Virus record (IMG/VR): IMGVR_UViG_3300040801_005322
Location: 1 to 38,311 of that record
Reading direction: 5' to 3' (one strand)
Source of the DNA: a virus
Length of the DNA: 38,311 nucleotides
In this document: positions 6,409-18,400 of the stretch, one piece after another
How positions within the stretch are numbered: the stretch's first letter is position 1
How the letters are laid out: each line of letters starts with the position of its first letter
Program-made: the position numbers and the translations under genes
The notes under the pieces: model-generated
Told to the model about the DNA's origin: nothing
The model's input: only the letters and a program-made list of their open reading frames with translations
Databases searched by the model: none

Positions 6409-9400
6409 TTATTTTCTCTTTTGTAAATTTTTGGTGAGTTGATTAACAATAGGTCGAGGGATTTCTTCACTCATTTCAACCATTAATTGTTGTATCTCTT
6501 GTCTTTGTTTCTGGTCCTGTTGTGTTTGTGTTGTTAAAATCTCTAATAATTTAGCCAATAATTCAACAATCTTATCGAGCTTTTCATTGTTAATTTGGTC
6601 ATCTTTTCTCTTATTGGCAGTCTTAACTTCAATACCATATTGACGTAAAATGTCCGCAGCTGGACGGGCAATAATAATTTCGCCTTTATGTACATTAGCA
6701 GACATATCATTTGGAACATAACTTGTTCCTATATCATAGGAAGCACTTGATAATGTATCATTATTTTTTTCTTCATTATCTTCATCCGGTTTATCGTTTG
6801 ATATTTTAATAGTGTTCACCACTATCTGTGGACGAATATTACCCATAATACTAGCCACATTATGAGTAGCCCCAATTAACTCGCTGAGTTTAACACCCAC
6901 TTCATTACGTAAGTTTTCTCCAATAGTCAAAGCTAAATTATCTACATTATAGATTAAAGAAGCAGTTAATGAATTTTCCAACGATGTAGTTTTATCAGCT
7001 AAGATTTGTAGTTGATTAACCGTTTCATTTTCAATAGCCGTAATTTGTTTGGCAAATTCAGTGTCATTAAATTCTTGCTCCAAACCAGTTTGTAATTTTC
7101 CATCAATGGCTAACAATGAGCCTTTTAATTCTAATAAATTTTGCCCAGCCAACTCTCTAGCCGCACTAATTTGTAGGTTAACTAGTTGTTGAATTCTAGT
7201 TTCTTCAACTTGCATTCTGGCGTTTTGCTCTGCCACTAAACGTTCGGTTTCTGCTTGTTGTTGAGCAAGCAACCGGTCAAATTGATCGTCAGGTAATGGA
7301 GTTGCCTCTGGTGCCGCTAAACGCTCATCAACTTGAGACCCTATTTGATTTAAAATCACATCAACTCGTTTTAATTCTGCCATTGCTTGTTCTTGCAAGG
7401 CGCGAATACCATTCACATTATTGGCGGTCAAAGTTTGGTCTAATGGAATTGAATTCAAATTACGTTGTGATTGTTCGGAAACTTTAACTGCTAAACCTGC
7501 TATTTGTTGTTGGACAGTGTCAAAAGTATCCTGATAACCCATTCCCCATTTTTGTGCTTCACTCAAGTAAGTATCTGCAAATTTAGTTAAATTAGCTTGG
7601 GCCTCCTTATCATAAGGTGCTGCCTTTAAAGCCGTTTCATATTGCAAACGTGCCTCGTCCAGGCGTTCCTTGTTAGTATAAGTTGATAAATCAGATAACT
7701 TTAAATTATCCCCCCACTTTGATAGTTCTTTAGCAAATTCCAATGTATTTTTTTGAAATTCAATTTGCTCTTGTTGGTTTTTCTTAACCACATCAAACCG
7801 TTCGTTTTCCCGTGAGATTTGCTCATCTAAATGACTTAAAATTAAATCTTTGTATTGAGTTAATTTGTTAATATTATCTTCAGAGGCAACCAAACTATTA
7901 TCGGAAAACAATGAACGCATTTCGGCTAATTGTTCATTCACACTGGTGCCGGGTAAGTTCATATCCTTAGCTAATTTAGCCATATCAGAACGCAATGTAG
8001 AACTAAAACTGTTAATACTATCCTGTACTTTGGTAATCTCAGCTCTTAAATTTTTAATGGTTTGTTGTTCAGTTTTTAAATTTTCAACTCTGGCATCACC
8101 TAACTTTTTAATCTGTTCAATCCGAGCCTCATTATCAGTTTTTAATGCCTCTATCTGTGTCTTTTGGTCAGCTTCAATCCGAGTGATTGTTTCCTCTAAT
8201 GCACTGTTGACAGTCTGTTTCAACTGTTCAGCCATTTCAATTTGCGCATGCCAATCAGTTGTTTGATAAAATTTATCAGTCAAAACAGTTAGCTGTTCGG
8301 TTGCACTCATAGTTTTTCCAAGTGTTTTATCAATATTAAACACATCACTCTCAATAGATTGGTTGACTGACTCAATAGATTTATGTAGTTCGGTTATCCG
8401 TGTTTTTTCACCATCAAACGCTTGTTTAGCCGCATCTTTTCTTTGATTAATTAAGTCAATTTGATATTTACTTTCCTCAACTAATAACGGTTGTAACTGA
8501 TTAATATTATCAATTACAGTTTGCAAACTGTCTGGACTGTTGATATCAGGTATAACATTAATAGTCTGCTGTAATGAGTTAATGTCAGTTAATCGTCTGT
8601 TAGCAGTTTGTCCTGGTGTTTCAAAGCTATAAATAGCTTCTATCAGTTTTTCACGAGTACTTTCTAAACCTGATTGTAATTTTTCAAAACTGTCAAACAA
8701 ACCATCAATACTGTTTTTAATAGACTCTTCTCGTTCACGAGCAATCTCAGCCATTTTATCTGCATTTTCTTTAGCAATCTGTGCTGTCTTTTCCGCCGCT
8801 TCCTTAGCAGCTTGTTGACTCGCTTTTAATTGCTCACGCTTTTCAGATTCAATTGTTCCAAGTGAATTGATATAACTGGTTGAATAAGTTTTAAGGTCAT
8901 CCATAGATAATCCAAACTGCTCGGACAAACTAATCAGTTTGTCAGGTTTCATTTGAGACATCTTAGCTGCAATACTAGTGCTAGTACTACCCAATCCTTT
9001 TAACTCATTAACTAACCCAGGAAAGTCATCAGTTAAAGATTGAATCTGATACTCAGCTTCCGATAATGGAGAAGCGAATTTATCCATTTCTTTGGTAAAT
9101 CCAATTGCTTGTTCTCGAATCGCTTTAGTTTGTTCTAACTGTTGTTGTTTAACCTCTTTTTCCTCACTCATTAATGAACCTAACAAATCAACTATATGAG
9201 TGGCATCATCAATAACAGTATCAACAGATACATTAGCACTTTTAGCAATTGTTTGTATCTGTTTTTGATCTAACTGACCAATTTGATTGATGACCTTTTC
9301 ATAGTTATTACCACTCTTTTTTAAAGCATCATCTAATACTGAATACTTATCAGTGAATTTACTCAGTTCAAATCCTGTATCAGATAAACTGGTATTCAAT

Positions 9401-12400
9401 TTTGAAATTGAATTAGTTACATGAGTTTGTACACCGATAACTGCTTCTTTTTGTGCTTTATCTTGTTCGGCTAACTCCAGTTGTTTGTTAGCTTGTTCTT
9501 CAGCTAATGAACTTAACAAATCAATTGTTTTGGTAGCATCATCAACAAAAGTATCAATTGAAACATGACTATCCTTAGCAATTGTTCGCATACGCCCTTC
9601 ATCCAAACTGCTAATTTGTTTAATAACTGCCTCATAATTACCACCAGCCTGTTTTAATGCTTCATTTAAAGCTGGATACTTTTTAGTTAACTCACTAAGT
9701 GCTAATTCTGAGTCAGATAAAGTTGTATTGAGTTTTAATACCGATTCAGTCGCGTGGGTTTGTAAGCCTAACATCGCTTGTTTATGTGCTTTTTCTTGTT
9801 CTGCCAGTTCTCCTAACAAACCAATTGCTGATTTAATATCAGTGACAAACTCATTTATCTCAATTCCTCTTACATTGGCCATTTCACGCATTTTTTCATC
9901 GGTCATTTGAGACATTCCCGCAATAATATCTTCATAAGATAATCCCATTTTATTAACGGCTTGAGTTATGTCAGGATATTTAGCAACCAATTGATTGAGA
10001 GCATATTGAGAATCAGATAATCCTGAGTTTAGTTTATTAATTTCAATTCTAAATTCACCGATAATTTGTTTTTCTTCGTTATATCTGGCTCTTTCAGCTT
10101 CTGTTTTTTCACTGAGTAAAGTGAGGCCCTGTTGCATATCAGTAGTAAATTTTTCAATATTAACTCCAAATAAATTAGCAAGTTCACTTAATTGCTCATT
10201 ATTAAGTTGAGAAATTTTAGCAACCAATCCTTCATAAGATACCCCAGATTCTTGAATATAATCAGCAATCAAAGGATATTGTTTAGCCAACTGCGATAAA
10301 GTATATTGCGTTTCGTCAAGCCCAGAATTTAATTGAGCCACTGCTTGTTGGAAATCAACGAGAGCTTGTTTTTCCTCTTCATGGTATTGCTTAATGATTT
10401 GCTGGCGTTTAATACCAAATAATTCTTCTACCTGAGATAATCCAGCCCCGGCTTCGATGGCTCTTTGTTTGGTGTTATCAAATTCTTTTTGCAATTGATA
10501 AAGTTCTAAATCTAATCCAGACAAACTAATCTCATCTATTTGAGTTTGGATTTCAGTATTAAATTCGCGTAGTTTGGTTAACTCCTCCGCATTAAAATCA
10601 TCGATCATTTTTTGCCGGCGCAAATTGTATAACTCCTCAACTTTGGCTAACCCTGCCACGCCAACATGTGATTCAATCGCTGCTTGTTTAGTATTTTCTA
10701 ATTCTTGTTGTAATTTAAATAGTTCGAGATCCAAACCACCCAAATTAAACTCCGTAATTTGACGCGCAATATCCGCATTAAATGCTTCTCTTTGTTTCGC
10801 TTGTTCGGCAAGATTGGCAATTTCCTCTTGTTGGGTTTGAATGAATTGTTGCCGAGCACTATTAACTTCATAAGTGGCTTCCATAGAGGTTTCTAGCGGC
10901 GGTATAGTTTTTTCGACTGATTGCGTTACCTGGTTAACCGGAGAAACAACTTGATTCATGGACTCTGTCATATTATCAGCGGCTTCTGCAACATTTTGTA
11001 CCGTTGGAACCAACGCTTTAACACTAGGTACCACATCTGTACTGGCCAGTGCCGAGTCAGCGATTTTAGTTTCAATAACCGGCTGGGTTAAGGATTTTTG
11101 AAATTGAGCCGCTGGGGTATTTTGGACAGTTTCAAAGGCAATCCCGCCAATATCCATCATTGCCTCTTTAATTCTATCCATCGTCCCTTGTTCTTTCATT
11201 TGATTGAATACTTGGACCATCAATTCCATTTTATCGCTGATTCTTTGGACTAAATCAGATAAAGCCTCTGCTGTGGTAGTCGCTCCAATCACCAAACTAT
11301 TTGAGGCAATTTCCCCACCGGTACCTATGTTAGTGCCAGCCACGGTTCCCCCCTGCACCACATTGGTCGCGCTGGCAATACTTCCCTCGGTCATCATTGT
11401 TGCGCTCACCGTCCCCGCTTGGGTAATATTCATCGCCGTTTGGGCAGACGAAGTTAAAAATGGCGACACAACCCCATCAAAAATCATTTGGGAAACACTA
11501 TTCATCACAGTGCCAATCATTTGCTTATGAAATTCCTCAGCAAACCGATTAGCCATCATTAATCCGGCTTCTTCAGCCGAAGTCGCAGAGAAAATAGCAT
11601 CCATTAAGTTTTGCCCTAGCATCTTGGCATCAATTGAAAAGACGCTTTCCAACGCGGTAAATAAACTATTAACAGCCGGCGCAACTTCGGTCAACGCCAT
11701 CATAAGTTTTTGCCCAGATTCTGTGGTCACATCCAAACCGGTAATTAAGTTGGCAAATTCTGCTCGTGTGGATGGTACAGTCAACCCTAACTGAGCAAAA
11801 GTTTGCCCCACTTCTTGATTGAGAGTTTGGAAAGTTTGCGAGGTACTTTGAGTAAATTTTTCAATTATCTTGTAGTACTGGTCAAAAGCCGGTGCATTTT
11901 CTAACAGCGAGCGAGCGAGCGTGGACCCTGCTGGTCCAGTTTGGGTCATGCTACGGGTAAGATTGGCAAATTCTTCGCGAGTCTTTGGAATTTTTCCTGT
12001 CAATTGAGTAAAAATTTTCCCAACGCCCACTAAGGAATCGTTCAATTTATACGATTGTTTCTCAGCCTCGCTCACAAAATTTTTTCCAAAAAAATCGATA
12101 CTTTCAGAGGCTTTTTCAATCCCACCTGCGGCAGTAATAAAATCTTTAGTTAAAATATCAGTACTTAATGTAGCTTCATGAGTAGTATCTTTTAGCTTGG
12201 TTAAACTACTTACTAATTTAACCAACTCATCTTCGCTACCCTCAAATTCTCGCACCATTTCTCGCAGAGTATTAAAAAAAGTCTTATCTTGAGTTACCGC
12301 AAAAGATGAACTTTGGAGGTCACCGGCAGCAAACTTAACAGCCTCTGATACTCGTTGGGTTAAGACTTGAGCCAACTCACCCGTGATCGAGGGTGGAATA

Positions 12401-15400
12401 GAAACTGCGATGTCGGTAAACGCTTGGCCAATTTCTTGGTTTAATACCCCTTCCAATTGTTCCAGCGGCATATCTTTTATTTGTTCTGCCGAGGCATCCA
12501 CGAAACTTTGCAAGCGTTCGGATAACTTGTTTGCAACCTCGGTAGGCAGCCCTTGAGCATAGGCATTTTGGGTTACAAATTTGGTTAACACCCCATCCCA
12601 AGTTTCTTGGCGGGCCGCTTTCGAAAAAGTACCTGTTAAAACTTGCTCAAACACCCCTTGGAAACGAGTAGCTAGCATTTTTGATGCTTCATCATCGATT
12701 CCTTCAATCGACATGTTTTCAAAATAATATTTGATTGCACTAACATTCATTATCCTTTCTTGTTCTTGCATCCATTCTTTTGATTTTTCCTCCATCGCCG
12801 ATATATACCATTGAAAGCCTAGCATTTGTTTAGACAAACCATCATTTGCCACTCCCAATGCCTCGCCAACTTGATTAATCATATCAAGCGTTTTACTCCA
12901 AGCAGAATTTAATTTTTCAAGAGCTTCTGCATTTAATTCTTCATAACCAACCCGAGACCCACCCCCAAAAAATCCTTTCTTGGTTTCTCGAAATCCTTTT
13001 TTAAATTCCGCTGTCATTCCTCTAATGGATGTAACAACCCACTCGCTCTCTCGCACCCACTTCGCACCTATGCCTGCCATAGATACAAATGTGGAGGCAA
13101 GCATCCCCCCTAGAGGTCCTAATGGCGTGATGGAACCCACGAGTGAAGCAATTCCTTGCACTGCCCCCGCGGTGTCACCAGATAATAGTGACATACCCGC
13201 AGAGAGAGCGCCTAATCCTGCCGAACCACCTAAGCCACCCAATGCACCGGTAAGTCCTTCAACACTAGGAATCATATTACCCAGTGATGAGGTCAACCCT
13301 CCCAATAAATCACCGCTTCCACCTTGGCCTCCAAAAAAACTACCTAACAACGAGGTAATACCACCGCTGCCACTACTAAATAAACCACCAAGAGATGATG
13401 TAATACCACCACCGCCTTTACCTGAAAACATATTCCCAATGCTGCCAAACATCTTGCCAAAATCTAAATTGGTTAACTGTTCTTTGGCCATATCGGACAA
13501 AGTTTTTGCCCATTGAGAACGGATGTCTTTAGTAAAACTAGTAAAGGCATCTTTGGCTGACAAAGTACCCTCTAAGATTTTTTCAAAATAATTGCCGGCA
13601 GTATTGGTGGTATCTTCCCATAGTTTATTTTGCTGTTTTTGTACTTTAATTAATTGATTTTTCTGTAATAATTCCTCTTTTTGTGCTTGAGTTGCATACT
13701 CATACCCAAATTTCTTCAAAATATTGAATTCATTTTGTTGTGCTTTGCTTAATTTTAAAAACGCCAATTCTTTGTCCGCATTACGCAAAATAGTTTCATT
13801 CTTCTTACGTTCTAACTCAGTACGTAAGGCAATGACTTCATTAATTTGCTCTTCATTCGCTCCTTTATGGCGCAAAGCTTCCAATTCTTTTTCATAAGCA
13901 GTTAATTTAACGTAAGCAATTTGTTGGGATAAATCTTTTTTCTTTTCAGCGACTGCAATTCCTATTTGTTGAATTCTAATTTGCTCTAATAGTTCTTCTG
14001 ATACTCCTTGCTCGGCAAGTTGAATCAATTTAATTTGCTCAGGCGTTCTACCAATATTATTTAACTCTTCTTGGGTAGATGCTAAAAATTTATTGGCGTC
14101 AGCTACTGCGTGTAACATACGAATCTCTTTTGCTCGTTCAAGCGTGATTCCTTGTACTAACAATTTATTAGTTTCTAATTGTTCTGTACTCAACAAAGAT
14201 TCACCCACTTTTTTAGTAGCATCAAACAAAGCTTGTTGTAAATTGACCTGGCTCTGCAAAGTACCAATGTATTCTAAAGTGGCTTTGTTTACTCCTTTTT
14301 GGCGTAACTCATAAAGCTTTAAATGTTCACTGGATATACCTATCGTGGCAGATTCTTTTTCCAAAGATTTGATGGTTTCAGCCGCTTGATTAAAAGCATC
14401 CTCCATTGATTTTTTCAACACCGGCTGACCCTTCTTAACTCCCTTAGCCATGGTTAAAACAACTTGCTGGCCACTACGAGTAAGCTCTGAAAAAGGTCCC
14501 TCACGAGCGTCTGAGAAAGGCAAAAGTTGCCGAACGTCATTAAAAACATTAAGCGCTTGTTGTTTTAAAGCTCTGCCTGCGTCGGCAATACCATGTCCAA
14601 TAGTGGCTATCATTTTTCGTCCCGACTCGGATAAATCAAGACTAGAAAAATAGTTAATCACCCCTTGAATTGCACCTTTAGCTGCTGCAATCAATAAACC
14701 AACGGCAGCATTAATACCCATCGCTAAGGTTTGCAATAATGATTTACCGTGAGTGTTCCAATTCAAACCAGCCAAATAAGCATTAGCCCCGTTCATCATG
14801 CCTTTAATTACTGCGATTATTGGCTCACCGGTGAACACACTAATCAATCCTTTTAACAAATCTAAGCCAAGACCACTCCATGACACGCTTGAGATATAGC
14901 TACCCGCGGCTCTAATCCCCACTTGCATAGCATCGACAATGGCGCCACTGCCACCGATCAAGGCAGCAACCAAAGTATCAATTAATCTATTAGCCGCCGC
15001 CGCCCAACTATCAGGCAAAATAGCGCTCACTGCCATCTTCAAAAGGCCATTAACGGCTTTGGTTAAGCTGCTACCGATATTTTGGATTCCTTCAATTAAT
15101 CCATTCACCATAATGGCACCGGCCTCTGCGAATCGTCCTTGGGAAATTGCCCCAATAGCCTCTCCAATCGCAGTACCTAAAGCCTCACGCAAACCATTAA
15201 AAGCGTCAGCGGGAAACACAAAAACATCACCCAAGCCCGACCAAAAATCATTTAAACTTGATCGGATTTGTGGCAAACCTTCCGAGAAAACGTTCATGAT
15301 CGAATTGGTTAATGATTCACCCAACAAAGAAAAGTCAATAGCTGAAACTTTCTCATAAACTTCGCCAATTTCTTCACCAAATTCAACCAATGAGCCAACT

Positions 15401-18400
15401 ACGGTAATTGCAACTTCCTGCACAGCCTCAAATTGATAAAGAAACTTGCCAATCTCCCAACCAATAAACGCAGCCCCTGCAATGGCTACCGTTTTGGATA
15501 AAATCGAAAATAACGTAGTTAGATCAAGAAGCCCCGTTCCTAACACAACAAACGCAACCGTGGTAACAGTAGTCATGTTCTCACTTAAAAAAGCCAATGC
15601 CTGGTTAAATAAATTGAGTTCATCTTTAAAATAACCCGTTTCTTCGTTAAACAATCGGTATTTTAATGAGGTGTTCTCGGTGGCATTACCTAAATTCTCT
15701 ATTTCTAAAGAGGCTGCGTTAGCAGAACTGGAAAACAACATAGTAACACCAGTCACTGCAGTCATTGCTAATCCAATTTTCCCAATCATTCCAGCGCTAA
15801 ATGAAGCTCTTTGGCCTATATTATTAAAAGCAGTGCTGGCTTGTTGAGAAGTAGTTTGTGTAGTTTGACCAAACCGTCTCATCAACTCCTCTTGCTCACG
15901 CAGTGCCCTACTGGTGGCATTATTTAAATTAGTTGTGTTAATTCCATCCGTAGCTGGTTGAGAAGATAGTCGTTGGGATAATTGTTGCCCGGTGCGTGCC
16001 ATAGCTTGTCTGTACTCACTCACTTTTTGCCGTAACGATTGCAAAACAGTTATAGAACGTGAGTGCATTTGTTGCCAAACTTGAGCAGCACTTTGAGACG
16101 CCTGACGAAAAGTGTTTGTCGCACCCGTTCCTAATTTAGCAAATGCATCAAGGACATTAGCAACAATTGAATGTACAATATTTCTAGTTTGCTGAGCTTG
16201 TTTTTTAGCCTCTTGTTTTAATTGTTTAAACTGTTCAGATTGCAATCCTCGATTTCTACCAGGCCCTTCATTATAAATAGGTATTCCTCGTTCTGTAGCT
16301 AATTGTTTTGCTCTATTTATGATAGAGCTGTGTGTTGCATTTAACTTTCTATCGGGATCGGAACCATAAAAACGAACATCAGCAATAAATTTTTTAATTT
16401 GTTGCGCGGCCTTTTGCGAACCTTTCACCATTCCAGACCATAAATTATTAAAAAATCCATGAATTGATGATGTGGTAGCCTTAAACATCCCAACCCAAGA
16501 AATTCTGGTTTGATTATTTGCTCTTTCTAAGTAACCACGCATCTTTTGTAATTCTTGGTTAACTGTTTTAGATTGCTGTTCTAAACCTGTCCGTGTTTGA
16601 TTGGTACTATTTCTTAATTTATCAGTAAAGGAATCAAGACGTTGTGATTGAGCAGTGATGTTTTTTTCTTGATGACCTAAAGTACGGTTTAACAAGTTCA
16701 ACTGATTATCAAGTCGTTTAAAACTACTTTCTATTTTTTTTAAATCACTAGAACAATTACCAATACCACTACAATTTATTCCTTGGGGAGCCAAAGAGGA
16801 CATTCCTTGTTCTATTGTTTTTTTATTATTTGCCCATTGTTTTTTTAACAAATTAGCATTGGGAACAAAGCAAGCAGTCATTGGATTTTTGACACATTTT
16901 TGAGCTAATTTTTCAAGGTTTACTGAAGTAAATGACTTAGCTAAAACACCAATTAGAAGTGCTGATATAGTGACTCCTAAACCAACCATTGCTAAACCAA
17001 TGTAATAAGTAATACCATCAAAAAAACCACCTAAAAAACTTTGAAAAAAATTTTCAAGTGAATTAAATACTTCTCTAAAAAAAGAAAATATTTGTTCACG
17101 CAAACTGCCTAATGCAGTAATACCACCACTGATTGCACCGATAATTAAAGTAGGTATTGAAATCAAACCAGCCTTAAGAGCAATAAGACCAACTGTTAAT
17201 GCAACTAATCCACCTAATGCAACTTTTGCCCACATTGGTGCTTCTTTCCAATAATTAAAAGCACTAGTAAAAGCAAATTCAATTTCTTTACGGAAAACAA
17301 TTACAGTTGTTACTAAACCAGTTATTAAAGCAATTAGAGGGCTGCCACCTGCCACAGCTAACATCAATCCTGATGCAAAACTGGCTATAGTAAATACCAA
17401 AGTTTCTATCCTTTTATTTGAAATATTTACTTTTAAAGTCAAAATATCAAACATACCAATAAGGCTAAACCCAACTCTGTAAAGTCTACCTATTGGCATT
17501 AAATATAAAATTGTCGCTTTTAAAAACAAATTCAAAACAGATATCTTATCAGATACTCGATTTACATAATCTTGCGAAGAGGTTAACAATCCTCTTATAC
17601 TATTTATTAAATAAAAAATACTATCTTTAATAAAATTAAATCCAGTTTGAATTTGTGTTGGGTACTGAGCTGATAAAATAAAAAATTTACCAGTTAATCC
17701 AATCATTAATAAAATTCCCTTACCAAAAAGAGACATAGAGGCAAATGCTTTTCCTAAATCAGAAACAATAGCAACAATCTGATGAGTAGGTAATCTACTT
17801 AAAACCGCAAAAATTGAAGCTAAAGCAATACCTATTGATTTTAAAATATTTTGTAAGTTAACTGGTAAAAGATTCCATTGTTCATTTAACATGAGAAAAA
17901 ATGACTCAATATAAGTCATTATTGAACCAAGAAAAGTGTTTTTAAATATCTCTTTAGCACTAACCCAAGTATTTATCCAATAACCATGTAACTTATCTAA
18001 AATTTGATTAAAACTAATTCCAAATGCATCAAAATCAAGCGCCATTAAACTTGAGGTCATATCAACTAATTCAGTGTGAAACTGATAAATAAATACGGCA
18101 GCAATTCCTAGCAAAGAAAAACTTTTAGCAAATCTCATTAAATTTAAAATCAGTTCAACCAAAACGATAGAGAGATTACTGGCAACAACAGCTAAATTTG
18201 CAAATAGATTAGAAAGGTCAATCAGAAATTTAAAAGAACTGAATAAAAACTTAACTGATTTAGCAATACCATTAAAAACAGAAATAAACGATTGAGCAGC
18301 CTGTTGAGCAATTGGGATGAGTGCAATTGAAAGAGAAGCAAGACCAACAATAAGGCCGCCAAAAATCATGTCTGGGGTGATTAAAGTGGCAAGTTGGGCA

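Noticed and set aside
11900-11930. Short AGCG tandem repeat and scattered CTCGCT motifs
   Set aside because: Three to four copies of a tetranucleotide within coding sequence, with the other occurrences scattered in genes; too little to call a dispersed repeat family.
12980-13516. 178-codon plus-strand frame rich in proline
   Set aside because: It is the complement of the glycine-rich part of the tape measure (GGN codons read backwards as CCN proline codons). No ribosome-binding site and fully inside a strongly supported gene.
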